Positions 8,663 through 19,200 are shown, counted from the first letter of the stretch. The stretch: 53,304 nucleotides of DNA from Halomonas sp. McH1-25 (GCF_022348165.1 NZ_JAKRFI010000012.1:1-53304), one strand, 5' to 3'. Made by a program: numbers and translations. Notes: generated from the letters alone by a model not told the origin.

Positions 8663-9111
8663 TGCGTGAGCGGTTCTGGGAGCGCTTTTCGCTATCGGAA
8701 ATGAGCGACGACGAGTGGGAAGCGCTCTGTGATGGCTGTGGCCAGTGTTGTCTGGTCAAGCTCGAGGACGAGGATAGCGGCGACATCGTTACCCTCGACC
8801 TGGCGTGTCGACTCCTCGTTATCCCGCATTGTCGTTGCAGTGACTACGCCAACCGTTTTACGCATGTGCCGGGTTGCACCAAGCTCAGCTTGGATAACTT
8901 GCCGGCCTTTCGTTGGCTCCCCGGGAGCTGTGCCTACCGACGGCTGCATGAAGGGCGCGGGCTAGCGAGTTGGCACCCTCTGGTATCCGGCGATCCACGC
9001 AGTGTGCAGCGTGCGGGTATCGGGGTGGCACGCTTCGCCGTCCCTGAAGGAAGCGTGCCCGACGATGAACTCGAAGACCATATCATCGCTGTGCTGTCCA
9101 TCGATGACTGA
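8662..9111 (+). CDS. ycgN: YcgN family cysteine cluster protein (UPF0260)
   Basis: The ATG at 8662 overlaps the ycgL stop and gives 149 residues; a TTG one codon earlier is less likely. The CDGCGQCC cluster (C23, C26, C29, C30) with later CRLL, HCRC, PGC and GSC cysteines is the YkgJ/YcgN zinc- or iron-chelating arrangement. No activity is established for the family. It is the last gene of the rnd operon and is followed by a strong hairpin. Confidence 0.93.
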   Translation: MRERFWERFSLSEMSDDEWEALCDGCGQCCLVKLEDEDSGDIVTLDLACRLLVIPHCRCSDYANRFTHVPGCTKLSLDNLPAFRWLPGSCAYRRLHEGRGLASWHPLVSGDPRSVQRAGIGVARFAVPEGSVPDDELEDHIIAVLSIDD

Positions 9112-9120
9112 ATCCGCTAG

Positions 9121-9153
9121 CTGGCTCACCCATGCCGGGCATGGGTGAGCCAG
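9121..9153. terminator. Terminator hairpin between ycgN and ptrB
   Basis: A perfect 16-bp inverted repeat (9121-9136 and 9138-9153, arm CTGGCTCACCCATGCC) around a single central base lies between two convergent genes. It can act on both strands. There is no marked T tract. Confidence 0.75.
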
Positions 9154-9173
9154 GGGCTTCATTGTCTCCTGAC

Positions 9174-11228
9174 TTAGCGTTCCGCCTCGCCCAGCGCCCA
9201 CAGCACGAAGGCATCCTGCCGGGCGACATCGCGCCAAGCCTTGAAGCGTCCCGATGCACCGCCGTGGCCGGCGGCCATGTCGGTGTGCAGTAGCACCGGC
9301 CCTCTTGCCGTGCCCAACTCGGTCAGGCGGGCATATAGCTTGGCGGGCTCCCAGTAGGGCACCCGTGAGTCATGCCAGCTGCCTTGCAGGAAAACGCTGG
9401 GGTAGGGATGGGCAGCCAGGTTGTCGAGTGGGGAATAGGCGCGAATGCGACGCCGGACAGCGGGCTCGTCGGGATTGCCCCATTCGGTGTATTCCGCCGT
9501 CGTCAGCGGCAGGTCGGGATTCTCCATGGTGCGCAGTACGTCGACGAAAGGGACGTCGAGTACTGCAGCGCAGAAGGCCTGGGGAGCGAGGTTGATGCTG
9601 GCGCCGACCAGCAGTCCGCCGGCACTGGCCCCGTAAGCGGCGATGCGTTGAGCGTCGGCCAGGCCGGTATCGACCAGGGCATTGCGGGCGGAGAGGAAGT
9701 CGCGGAAGCTATTCTCCTTATGCTCGAGCTTGCCTGCCAGATACCAGGGTTCGCCACGATCGCCGCCGCCGCGTACATGGGCAACGGCAAATGCGATACC
9801 GCGCTCGAGCAGTTCCAGACGCGCCACCGAGAACCAAGGATCGAGAACCTCGCCATAGGCGCCATAGCCGTAAAGCAGCGTGGGCAGGGGATGCTTGCCC
9901 AGCAGGTCGGCGCGAGCCACGACCGATACGGGGATACGTTCGCCATCGTGGGATGTCGCCCAGATGCGCTGACAGACGAGCGCCTCGGGAGGAAGGTCGC
10001 CGTGGATCGGCATGCGCTTCAGCACGCTACGCGTATCGCTATCCAGGTCATGTTCGACCCAGCGGACCGGGAGCGTGAAAGACTCTTCGCGCAGGCGCAG
10101 ACGCCGGGAAAAGAAATCGGGGGTGTCGCCCAACGTCAGGCTGCATGGCGTGTCGGCCAACGGCAAATAACGATCTTCACGAATGGCATGCCGGACGTCG
10201 AACTCGATGACACGCAGCAACACTTGGGCCTGTTCGTGGTCGCGTTCGGTGAGGACCACTCCCCAGTCGAAGGCATCGATGCCCTCCAGAGTATGATCCT
10301 GTCGGTGATCGAGCAATGGCTGCCAGTGGCCGGGTGTCTCTTCGTCGGCGATGTCGAGCCGAAAATGCGGAGCGGCGCGGTTGTGAATGACGTAGAAATG
10401 TCCGGGACGGTGTTCGATGCTGTATTCCACGCCATTTTCCCGAGGGCGAATGCAGCGCGGAGGGGCGGCTGGCGAACGCGCTGGAATCAGATGGCATTCC
10501 GAGGTGTCCTTGGAAGCTGTCTCGAGAACCAGCCAAGCCTTTGACCGGGTCTTGCCCAGTCCTACCCAGAATTCCGGATCGGCTTCTTCGAAAATGCACA
10601 CGGGCTCATTGCCGTCTCGTGTCATTCGCCAGACACTCGAGGGGCGCTGTGTGGCATCGTAACGGGTAAATAATAAAGTCCGGTTATCCTCGGCCCAGGT
10701 AAGTTCGGGACCGATATCCGTGAGCATGAGCTGCGGTTCGCCATCGGGCAAGCGGCGTAGATAGAGTTCGAAGTATTCGTCGCCACGACGATCCTCTGTC
10801 CACGCCAGCCAGTCTTCATCCGGTGAAATGGCCAGGTCGCCGAGCTCCAGGTAGTGATGTTCGCTGGAGCGCCGTTCGAGATCGAGCAGGCATTCCTTCT
10901 GAGCAGGGATCTGATTGGGGTGACGCCACCAGACCGGATAGTCGGCATCCGCCGCGGTCTCGCTCCAGTAGGTGTAGCGTTCCAGCGGCGTTCGCAGTCC
11001 TTCGACGGCCAGTTCGCGACGCGCCAAGTGGCCTTGGTAAAGCGCTTCCATCAAGGGCTCGAGCGTTTTCAACGCCTGCTCGCTCTGTGCATTGGCGGCA
11101 TCGAGAAAGCGCTTGACCTCGGGGTCGTCGCGGTCTTCCAGCCAATGCCAGTCGGGATCGTCGGCACGCGCGAAGCGGGCTACAGGAGATTCGGAGTTCG
11201 ACGAAATGATCGGCGGCTGTGCTTTCAT
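9174..11228 (-). CDS. ptrB: Oligopeptidase B, S9 family serine peptidase
   Basis: The start chosen is the ATG at 11228 (MKAQPPIIS), giving 684 residues, close to E. coli oligopeptidase B; the frame stays open to 11324 but the extra part reaches into the divergent promoter region. An N-terminal beta-propeller (about residues 70-400) is followed by an alpha/beta hydrolase domain with GASAGG (Ser near 534), a WHDSRVPYWEPAK segment (Asp near 619) and TDMAAGHGG (His near 654). The family cleaves short peptides after Lys or Arg in the cytosol. It stands alone, convergent with ycgN and divergent from the next gene. No strong ribosome binding site is visible. Confidence 0.9.
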   Translation of the reverse strand: MKAQPPIISSNSESPVARFARADDPDWHWLEDRDDPEVKRFLDAANAQSEQALKTLEPLMEALYQGHLARRELAVEGLRTPLERYTYWSETAADADYPVWWRHPNQIPAQKECLLDLERRSSEHHYLELGDLAISPDEDWLAWTEDRRGDEYFELYLRRLPDGEPQLMLTDIGPELTWAEDNRTLLFTRYDATQRPSSVWRMTRDGNEPVCIFEEADPEFWVGLGKTRSKAWLVLETASKDTSECHLIPARSPAAPPRCIRPRENGVEYSIEHRPGHFYVIHNRAAPHFRLDIADEETPGHWQPLLDHRQDHTLEGIDAFDWGVVLTERDHEQAQVLLRVIEFDVRHAIREDRYLPLADTPCSLTLGDTPDFFSRRLRLREESFTLPVRWVEHDLDSDTRSVLKRMPIHGDLPPEALVCQRIWATSHDGERIPVSVVARADLLGKHPLPTLLYGYGAYGEVLDPWFSVARLELLERGIAFAVAHVRGGGDRGEPWYLAGKLEHKENSFRDFLSARNALVDTGLADAQRIAAYGASAGGLLVGASINLAPQAFCAAVLDVPFVDVLRTMENPDLPLTTAEYTEWGNPDEPAVRRRIRAYSPLDNLAAHPYPSVFLQGSWHDSRVPYWEPAKLYARLTELGTARGPVLLHTDMAAGHGGASGRFKAWRDVARQDAFVLWALGEAER

Positions 11229-11275
11229 TGGGTGCGGTGTACCATGATGGACAAATGAGTTAGGGAAATAAGCAG

Positions 11276-11704
11276 ATGCTGATATCCGATTCCATACCAT
11301 TACTATGGCTGTGCTATGTGGCATTGTCGCTCGTCGTCCTGGGGACTGGCTACCTTGCCATTCGTTGGTTGCCGCGATTGCCGAAATTGGTGATTACGGG
11401 CGTGGTGGCTGGTCTGGTGTGGATGCCTGCCGGTTTTACCCTGACCCGGCTGGAGGGCGGCTCCACCTATGATGGCCTTGCACCCGCCGTTGTGGTGTCC
11501 AGTGTGGCGTTTCTGCAGCACGACGGCGAGGCAATGCGCGGTGCGCTAGCGCTGCTGCTGCTGGGTGCCGGCATTGGTGCGGCGCTGAGTGTAATGCTAT
11601 GGGTATGGCTGAGACGGCGCGATGCCGGCGCAAACGATGGCGCAGAGGATGGCGATGCTCCGGTGAGCACTGCCCAGGATCGCCGGGAGCCGGTGATAAG
11701 ATAA
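11276..11704 (+). CDS. Small membrane protein of unknown function
   Basis: 142 residues that I do not recognise. Hydrophobic segments lie at about residues 8-28, 36-55 and 90-115, with basic turns between them and a polar, acidic C-terminal tail after WLRRRD. AGGGAAATAAGCAG precedes the ATG. The next gene, a VWA-domain protein, begins 9 nt after its stop, so the two are probably co-transcribed and may act together at the inner membrane; this is inference from position. Confidence 0.7.
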   Translation: MLISDSIPLLWLCYVALSLVVLGTGYLAIRWLPRLPKLVITGVVAGLVWMPAGFTLTRLEGGSTYDGLAPAVVVSSVAFLQHDGEAMRGALALLLLGAGIGAALSVMLWVWLRRRDAGANDGAEDGDAPVSTAQDRREPVIR

Positions 11705-11713
11705 GGATACTCG

Positions 11714-13507
11714 ATGCGAAGTTTGATCGCTGCGATAGTCATGGCGTTGCTGGCTTGGGCCGGCCAAGGGTGGGCTCAGGAGCGGCCGGACGTTCGCTTG
11801 GTAGTGGATGTCTCGGGCAGCATGAAGCAGAACGATCCCAACCGTTTGAGTGGCAGTGCACTGGAACTGCTGGTCTCCCTGATGCCATCGGGCGCGAGCA
11901 GCGGCCTTTGGACGTTCGGCAGCGATGTTTCCAATATCCTGCCCACCTCGCAGGTTGACGAGGGCTGGCGTCGGCGCGCCCTGGCCTTGAAACCGGCGCT
12001 CGTCGACTATCAGCAGTATACCGACATCGAACAGGCCATCCGTACGGCCGCCCAGGCCGATCCGGCATCGGGGGAACGGCATCTGATCCTGTTGACCGAC
12101 GGGGTGGTCGATGTCCCCGCGCCACGCGGCGACAAGCAGGCGGCTGATGCCGCCTCACGGCGACGTTTACTTGAAGAGCTGGCGCCCGAACTGGCCGATC
12201 GGGGCGTGGTGATACACACCATCGCCTTCTCGCCAGGCGTCGATCTGTCGCTGGTCGAGCAGCTGGCTACCATGAGCGGTGGGCTTGCCACCGTGGCGGA
12301 AAATCCCGAAGCGCTGTTGCGCGCCTTCCTCGATGTACTCGACCGCATCTTTCCGGTCGAGCAGGTGCCATTGCAGGAAGGCCGCTTCACCATCGACGAG
12401 CGGGTCGATTCCTTTTCGGCACTGCTGTTCCACGATCCCGACTCGCCGCCGTTGACTCTGGTCGGTCCGGCCGGCCAGCGATACACCGCCAAGGATCATC
12501 CCGATACGATTCAATGGCAGGCCCAGGATCGCTTCGACGTCATTACTGTGCCTTCACCCGGCGCAGGCGAATGGCGTATCGAAGGCAACATCGGCGACGA
12601 CAGTCGCATCAATGTCGACTCGTCCCTGACGCTGCGTACGAGCGAAATGCCGACCACTCTCTATCAGGGTTTCCAGGCTCCGGTCGAGGCCTGGATGGAA
12701 TCCCGAGGGATCCCTCTGACCGAGGAGGAAGCTGCCGGACTCGACATCACCGCCGAGTTGCGTGCGACCGAGGGTGACGTCATCGAGTCGGTGACGCTGC
12801 GGCGTGAAGGTGATCGTTATCAGGGAGCGTTTCCTCCGCTGGAGGCCCTCGGCAATGCCCGCCTATCGGTAACTGCCAGGGGGCGCGGATACGTCCGGCA
12901 ATTGCAGCAGGCGGTCAATGTGCTGCCGGCCATCGAGGCGCAGCTCGATGAAAACGCCGGGCGCGTCGCCCTACGCTCCGAACATCCGCGCATCGGTGTC
13001 GACAACACCCGGATCGAGGCACGGCTTTTGGGAGAGACGCTCGAGGTGATTCCTGTCGATGACAAGCGCTGGCGCATCGACCTGCCTGAGGTCGACCCCA
13101 ATGTCAGCGTTCCTGTCACGCTATCGGCGCGTGTCGAACTCGACGGTGAGACGCGTATCCTGACCTTGCCCGATCTACAGCTCAACGCCGATGCCGAGAC
13201 AGGCCTCGATAGCATCGGTTTCGGTGAGGGGCTGAGTGGCCAGGAATTGCAGGGTCAGGAGGCGACTACCCCTGACCAGCCGACCCTGGCGGATCGTGTA
13301 AATACCCTGTTGAATCGCGTGGCCAATGCGCTGCCGCGAGAAGCGCAGAAACTCTGGGGCGAGGGGAGCCCATACTTGCAGGAATATCGTTTGGCGCTTG
13401 GGTTTTGGCTGTTGGCCGCGATTGCCGTGGCAGTGTTGTTGATCGTCTGGCGGCGACGCGCATCGCGACGTCGCCGGGCCATGCGCCGGGAGGAGCCGCA
13501 TGTGTGA
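11714..13507 (+). CDS. VWA-domain membrane-anchored protein (TIGR03503-like)
   Basis: 597 residues. A signal peptide (about residues 1-21, AWAGQGWA) precedes a von Willebrand factor A domain with the MIDAS motif DVSGSMK and LTDGVVDV. A long beta-rich region follows, then one transmembrane helix near residues 561-580 (FWLLAAIAVAVLLIVW) and a very basic cytoplasmic tail. The layout fits a periplasmic, metal-dependent adhesion or scaffold domain held in the inner membrane; function is not established. AAGGATACTCG precedes the ATG. The 3' end overlaps the next gene by 8 nt. Confidence 0.82.
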   Translation: MRSLIAAIVMALLAWAGQGWAQERPDVRLVVDVSGSMKQNDPNRLSGSALELLVSLMPSGASSGLWTFGSDVSNILPTSQVDEGWRRRALALKPALVDYQQYTDIEQAIRTAAQADPASGERHLILLTDGVVDVPAPRGDKQAADAASRRRLLEELAPELADRGVVIHTIAFSPGVDLSLVEQLATMSGGLATVAENPEALLRAFLDVLDRIFPVEQVPLQEGRFTIDERVDSFSALLFHDPDSPPLTLVGPAGQRYTAKDHPDTIQWQAQDRFDVITVPSPGAGEWRIEGNIGDDSRINVDSSLTLRTSEMPTTLYQGFQAPVEAWMESRGIPLTEEEAAGLDITAELRATEGDVIESVTLRREGDRYQGAFPPLEALGNARLSVTARGRGYVRQLQQAVNVLPAIEAQLDENAGRVALRSEHPRIGVDNTRIEARLLGETLEVIPVDDKRWRIDLPEVDPNVSVPVTLSARVELDGETRILTLPDLQLNADAETGLDSIGFGEGLSGQELQGQEATTPDQPTLADRVNTLLNRVANALPREAQKLWGEGSPYLQEYRLALGFWLLAAIAVAVLLIVWRRRASRRRRAMRREEPHV

Positions 13508-14312
13508 GTTGTTGGGCATGAGCGCCAACGTGCCCACCGATATCTGTTTCAGCCTGACCGGTTTTCTGCGGCGTGGCGGTGGGACCGGACCGCATCGCGA
13601 TGGGTGGGGAATCGCCTTTTATGAAGAAGGAGGCTACCGCGATTTCCGCGATCCGCATCCATCGGCCGACTCGCCGATCGCCCGCTTGATTCGCGATTAT
13701 CCCATCAAGTCGAATGTCGTGATCAGTCACATTCGTCAAGCCAACGTGGGTGGAGTGCGCTTGGCCAATACGCACCCTTTCACGCGTGAAATGTGGGGGC
13801 GGCAGTGGTGCTATGCCCATAACGGCCAGCTCCAAGCATGGGAAACGCTGGCGTTGCCGTTTTATGCGCCGGTCGGCACGACCGATAGCGAACATGCCTT
13901 TTGCTGGTTGATGGGTGAGCTGAGACGCCGTTTTCCCTCGCCACCGGCGTGTCACGAGAGCCTCTGGAAGGCGCTGCACGAAATTTGCGAGCACCTCAGA
14001 ACATTGGGCGTTTTCAATCTGTTGCTGTCGGACGGCCACTATCTGTATTGCTTCTGCTCCACGAAACTGGCCCATATCACGCGACGTGCGCCCTTTGGCA
14101 AGGCGCAACTCAGCGATACCGAGATAGTGGTCGATTTCGTCGAACACACCACCAGTCATGATGTCGTGTCGGTGATTGCCACCGAACCGCTGACCGACAA
14201 TGAACGCTGGACTCGTATGGAGCCTGGCGAGATGCTGGTGTGGCGGCATGGCGAGGTCCAGGCACGCCTGGTCTCCCAGCGAGAGGCGAATTCCCCATTG
14301 GTCGATAAGTGA
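13500..14312 (+). CDS. yafJ: Class II glutamine amidotransferase, YafJ type
   Basis: 270 residues starting MCELLGMSAN, which leaves Cys2 as the N-terminal nucleophile after Met removal, the hallmark of Ntn-type glutaminase domains. HIRQANVG, AHNGQL and GTTDSEHAF are the expected substrate and oxyanion motifs. The synthetase partner domain is absent, as usual for YafJ, and the acceptor reaction is not known. GGGAGGAG precedes the ATG inside the end of the VWA gene, so translation is coupled. Confidence 0.9.
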   Translation: MCELLGMSANVPTDICFSLTGFLRRGGGTGPHRDGWGIAFYEEGGYRDFRDPHPSADSPIARLIRDYPIKSNVVISHIRQANVGGVRLANTHPFTREMWGRQWCYAHNGQLQAWETLALPFYAPVGTTDSEHAFCWLMGELRRRFPSPPACHESLWKALHEICEHLRTLGVFNLLLSDGHYLYCFCSTKLAHITRRAPFGKAQLSDTEIVVDFVEHTTSHDVVSVIATEPLTDNERWTRMEPGEMLVWRHGEVQARLVSQREANSPLVDK

Positions 14313-14331
14313 ACGATTGTTTCAATCGTTC
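14311..14331. repeat. 9-bp inverted repeat upstream of fadD
   Basis: Arms GAACGATTG and CAATCGTTC are separated by TTT, directly after the yafJ stop and next to a candidate promoter. It could be an operator for a regulator of fadD, or a weak terminator for the upstream genes (GTTTT follows). It does not match the PsrA box found at 39116. Confidence 0.5.
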
Positions 14332-14332
14332 G

Positions 14333-14360
14333 TTTTACAGCGCGGCGGCCTTGTTATAAG
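14333..14360 (+). promoter_or_regulatory. Candidate fadD promoter
   Basis: TTTTAC (14333-14338) and TATAAG (14355-14360) are 16 bp apart, about 100 nt before the fadD start. The -35 is weak. The 9-bp inverted repeat at 14311-14331 abuts it, consistent with regulation. Confidence 0.35.
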
Positions 14361-14462
14361 GTGCGATCAAAGCACGTGCCTGTCCAGGCGAACGGCGCGT
14401 TCCACACTACGCTCGAGATAACAAGAAACCGGTACCGATCGGTTCACTGCGGAGAAAAATCC

Positions 14463-16118
14463 ATGAGCCAGCACGCCACCGCTCCCATCCTTTCCGGACC
14501 CGCCCTTGAGGGGCTGGATGATTACGCCTCGGTCATGGACGTTTTTCATGCCTCGGTCAGGCGTTTCGCCGACAAGCCAGCTTTTAGCTGTATGGGGCGT
14601 ACGCTGAGCTATGCCGAACTGGACCGACTGTCCAGCGATTTCGCCGCATGGCTGCAGCACGAGACCGATCTCGAGCCCGGTGATCGTATCGCCATTCAGT
14701 TACCCAATCTGTTGCAGTTCCCGATTGCCGTTTTCGGCGCCCTGCGTGCCGGTCTGGTGATCGTCAATACCAACCCGCTCTATACCGAGCGGGAAATGCA
14801 GCATCAGTTCACGGATTCCGGCGCCAAGGCCATCGTGATCCTGGCCAACATGGCGGACAAGCTGGAGCGGGTCATTGCGCGTACCGAGATTCGCCATGTC
14901 CTGGTGACCCAGATCGGTGACATTCACGGCTTTCCCAAGCGTCTGCTGATCAACGCGGCGGTGAAGTACATCAAGAAGATGGTGCCGCGCTACTCGCTAC
15001 CGGAAGCGGCCGACTTTCGTCAGGCGCTAGCGAAAGGGCATGGACTGGGGCATCGCGAGATCGTTCGCCAGCAGGACGACGTGGCTGCGTTGCAATACAC
15101 CGGAGGGACGACGGGGCTGGCCAAGGGCACGATGCTCACCCACTCCAACCTGGTCGCCAACATGCTGCAGTCACGTGCGGTAATCTCCGACGTGCTGGGT
15201 GAAGGCTGCGAGACGGTGATTGCACCGTTGCCGGTTTATCACATCTATACTTTCACCGTGAATTGCCTGTTCATGATGGAGACCGGCAATCATACGATCC
15301 TGATACCCAATCCACGCGATATCGACGCTTTCATCAAGTTGTTGAAGACCACGAAATATACCGGCTTCGTGGGCCTCAACACGCTCTTCAATGCGTTGTG
15401 CAATCGCGAAGACTTTCGTGGGCTGGACTTTTCGTCGCTCAAGCTGACGATCTCGGGCGGCATGGCATTGACCAAGCCCGTGGCCAAGCGTTGGGAAGAG
15501 GTGACCGGATGTCCGGTGGCCGAAGGTTACGGCATGACGGAAACCTCGCCGGTAGTGTCGTTCAACCCTCCGCGCGCCATCCAGTTGGGCACCATCGGCA
15601 AGCCGGTGCCGGGTACCTCGGTCAAGGTCGTCGACGGCGATGGCGAAGCTCTGCCCTTCGGCGAAGCCGGTGAACTCTGCGTAAAAGGCCCCCAAGTCAT
15701 GAAGGGCTACTGGAACCGTCCGGACGATACGGCGGTCACTCTCGATACGGAGGGATGGATACGAACCGGCGACATTGCCGTGCTGCAAGACGATGGTTAC
15801 ATACGGATCGTCGATCGCAAGAAGGATATGATCATCGTCTCGGGGTTCAACGTCTACCCTAACGAGATCGAGGATGTGGTGGCGGGTCACCCCGACGTGA
15901 TCGAGGCCTGTGCCGTCGGTGTCCCCGACGAGACCAATGGCGAAGTGATCAAGCTATTCGTCGTGTCGCGCAACGAGGCACTGGATGCCGAGACGTTGCG
16001 TCAATGGTGTCGTCAGCAACTGACCGGCTACAAGGTGCCCAAGTTGATCGAGTTCCGCGACGAGTTGCCCAAGACCAACGTCGGCAAGGTGCTGCGTCGC
16101 GAACTTCGCGTCAGCTGA
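14463..16118 (+). CDS. fadD: Long-chain fatty acid-CoA ligase
   Basis: The ATG at 14463 follows GCGGAGAAAAATCC and gives 551 residues; the frame is open to 14361 but without a start supported by a ribosome binding site. It is an adenylate-forming enzyme with the P-loop YTGGTTGLAKGT near residue 211, GYGMTETSP near 354, TGDIAVLQDDG near 433 and DRKKDMIIVSGFNVYP in the hinge. It activates fatty acids to acyl-CoA at the inner membrane for beta-oxidation or phospholipid use. It has its own promoter region and ends in a strong terminator. Confidence 0.93.
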   Translation: MSQHATAPILSGPALEGLDDYASVMDVFHASVRRFADKPAFSCMGRTLSYAELDRLSSDFAAWLQHETDLEPGDRIAIQLPNLLQFPIAVFGALRAGLVIVNTNPLYTEREMQHQFTDSGAKAIVILANMADKLERVIARTEIRHVLVTQIGDIHGFPKRLLINAAVKYIKKMVPRYSLPEAADFRQALAKGHGLGHREIVRQQDDVAALQYTGGTTGLAKGTMLTHSNLVANMLQSRAVISDVLGEGCETVIAPLPVYHIYTFTVNCLFMMETGNHTILIPNPRDIDAFIKLLKTTKYTGFVGLNTLFNALCNREDFRGLDFSSLKLTISGGMALTKPVAKRWEEVTGCPVAEGYGMTETSPVVSFNPPRAIQLGTIGKPVPGTSVKVVDGDGEALPFGEAGELCVKGPQVMKGYWNRPDDTAVTLDTEGWIRTGDIAVLQDDGYIRIVDRKKDMIIVSGFNVYPNEIEDVVAGHPDVIEACAVGVPDETNGEVIKLFVVSRNEALDAETLRQWCRQQLTGYKVPKLIEFRDELPKTNVGKVLRRELRVS

Positions 16119-16153
16119 GCATCGATTGGCCGCCAGAGCGGCGATGACGGTAC

Positions 16154-16197
16154 AATAGCCTGTCCGCACCGGTCGCCGGTGCGGACAGGCTATTTTT
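16154..16197 (+). terminator. Rho-independent terminator after fadD
   Basis: A perfect 19-bp stem (16154-16172 with 16176-16194) has a TCG loop and runs directly into a T tract (TATTTTTA). The TACAAT at its left edge (16151-16156) resembles a -10 box but is not read as a promoter here. Confidence 0.92.
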
Positions 16198-16213
16198 ACG
16201 ATGCGAGGATGAA

Positions 16214-19200
16214 TTGAGCCCGACCTCACCCCCGACCCAAGTCTTGAAAGAACTCGATCAGCGCCGCTCACGCCTCGACACGTGCCTGCTTCGCGATGCC
16301 CACGATCAGGCACGGCGCATTGCACGCCTGAGGCAGCGGGCGCGGGCCGGCAAACCAGTCGATCGGGCGCTGCGCGATATCGATGCGCGGATGTCCTCGT
16401 CACAGGCAGCATTGGAGGCGCGCCGGAAGTTAGCGGTGACCCTGCGCTATCCCGAGTCGCTGCCGGTCGCGGAAAAGCGCGAGGATATTCTCGCCGCACT
16501 TCGCGACCACCAGGTCGTGGTGGTGGCCGGCGAGACCGGGTCGGGAAAGACGACGCAATTGCCTAAGCTGTGTCTGGAACTCGGGTTGGGCCGGCGCGGT
16601 CTGATCGGGCATACCCAGCCGCGCCGCCTGGCGGCGCGCTCGGTGGCCACTCGCCTGGCAGAAGAGCTCGAGGTGCCGCTGGGTGGGCAGGTCGGCTACC
16701 AGGTGCGCTTCACCGATCAGACCAACGAGCGTACGCTGGTCAAGTTGATGACCGACGGTATCCTGCTTGCCGAGACACAGCACGATCCCGACCTCGAGCG
16801 CTACGAGGCGATCATCATCGACGAGGCCCACGAACGCAGCCTCAATATCGATTTTTTGTTGGGTTATCTCAAGCGCCTCATCGAGCGGCGTCCCGATCTC
16901 AAGATCATCATTACCTCGGCGACCATCGATGTGGAGCGCTTCGCGGCGCATTTCGCCATGCCGAACGAGGAAGGCGTACGCTGTCCGGCGCCCGTGGTTC
17001 AGGTATCGGGACGTACCTATCCTGTCGAGGTGCACTATCGGCCACTGGTGCGTGAGGCGGACGACGAGGAGGATCGCACCCTGCAGGAAGGGATCCTTCA
17101 CGCCATGGAGGAGATCGAGTCCATTGAGCGCGAGAAACGCTGGTTCAGTGGGCCGCGCGATGTGCTGGTGTTCCTGCCGGGAGAACGCGAGATCCGAGAG
17201 ACGGCCGATACGCTGAGGCGGGCCGACTTGAAACATACCGAAATCCTGCCGCTGTACGCGCGGCTCTCCAACGCCGAGCAGAATCGCGTTTTCCAGTCGC
17301 ATAGCGGACGCCGCATCGTGCTGTCGACCAACGTCGCCGAGACCTCGCTGACGGTGCCGGGTATCCGCTATGTCATCGATCCCGGCCTGGTTCGTATCAG
17401 CCGCTATAGTTACCGGGCGAAAGTCCAGCGTCTGCCCATCGAGCCGGTGAGCCAGGCCAGTGCCGATCAGCGTAAGGGACGCTGCGGTCGCGTCGCCGAA
17501 GGGGTATGCATCCGGCTCTATAGCGAAGAGGATTTTCTCTCACGGCCCGAGTTCACCGAACCCGAGATACAGCGGACCAACCTGGCTTCGGTGATTCTGT
17601 CCATGCTCTCGCTCAAGCTGGGAGACATCGAGGCATTTCCGTTCGTCGATGCACCGGACTCCCGCTTCATCAAGGACGGTTTTCGTCTGCTGTTCGAACT
17701 CGGTGCCGTAGACGAGGGCAATCGGCTGACGACTACCGGTCGCCGGTTGGCACGGCTACCCATCGATCCTCGGCTGGCGCGGATGGTACTGGCCGGGGCC
17801 GAGCGTGACTGCCTGCGTGACGTGCTGATTATCGTCAGCGCCTTGTCGGTGCAGGATCCGCGCGAGCGTCCGGCCGAGAAGCGCCAGGCCGCCGACCAGG
17901 CCCACAAGCGCTGGGACGATATCGACTCGGACTTTGTCGCCTGGCTCAATCTCTGGACAGGCTTCGAGCTGGCCCGAGACGAGCTGTCAGGCAGTCAGCT
18001 ACGCCGCTGGTGCCGCGACAACTATATCAACTACTTACGTGTTCGCGAATGGCACGATACCTACCGGCAGTTGCGCCAGCTGTTGCGCGACATGGACATC
18101 GAGGTGCCTTCGGTACCGCCAGCGAATGAGCAGGCCGAGCCTGACGAAGCGGTTTTGCGCGAGCAACGACGTCATCACTACGGTCAGTTGCACCAGGCCT
18201 TGCTGACCGGTCTTTTGTCTAACATTGGCCAATTCATCGAGAACCGTGAATATCTCGGTGCACGAAACCGACGTTTCATGATCCATCCCGGCTCGGGACT
18301 GGCCAAGAAAACGCCGAAATGGATCATGGCCGGCGAGCTCGTGGAAACCACCCGGTTGTTCGCTCGCGACGTTGCGCGCATCCAGCCGGAGTGGATCGAA
18401 CCCTTGGCCACTCACCTGACCAAACGTTCCTACAGCGAGCCGCACTGGGAAATGAAGCGTGCCCAGGTGGTCGCTTATGAACAGGTTACCCTGTTCGGCC
18501 TGCCGATCGTGGCGCGTCGAAAGGTGCATTACGGACCGGTGGCACCCAGCGAAGCGCGGGCAATCTTCATCCGCCGGGCTCTGGTAGAAGGGGAGTACCG
18601 CACCAATGCGGCATTCTTCTCCCATAACCGCGCACTGATCGATGAAGTGGAAAATCTTGAAGATCGGGCCCGCAAGCGCGATATTCTGGTAGATGAAGAA
18701 ACGCTGTTCGATTTCTATGACCAGCGCTTGCCAGAGGACATCATCAATGGCAAGGGGTTCGAGCACTGGCGGCAACAGGCCGAGCGTGACGAGCCGAACA
18801 TACTGAAGTTCGACAAGGCGGCACTGATGGCGCGCAGCGCCGAGGACGTCAGTGCCGTCCAATATCCCGACGAACTGGTGCTGAATGGCGTTCGCTATCC
18901 CTTGAGCTATCACTTTGCGCCAGGGGCCGAAGACGATGGGGTAACGATGACCGTGCCGGCTGCCATGCTGCCGCAACTGCCGCGCTACCGTCTCGAGTGG
19001 CTAGTGCCAGGGCTGTTGCGTGAAAAGTGCATTGCACTGCTCAAGTCATTGCCCAAGTCGGTGCGACGCCAGGTAGTGCCGATTCCCGACTGGGTCGACG
19101 CGGCACTGGAAGCGCTGACCCCTGACAATGTGCCACTGACCGAGGCGCTGGGCGAGTTTCTGCGCATCAAGACGGGATTGCGCCTGTCGGGTGAAGACTG

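Noticed and set aside
9372-10544. 390-codon plus-strand frame inside ptrB
   Set aside because: The minus strand carries the complete oligopeptidase B; the plus frame has no family features.
16126-16156. TTGGCC / TACAAT as an hrpA promoter
   Set aside because: The spacing is 19 bp, the -35 is poor and transcription would run straight into the fadD terminator hairpin.
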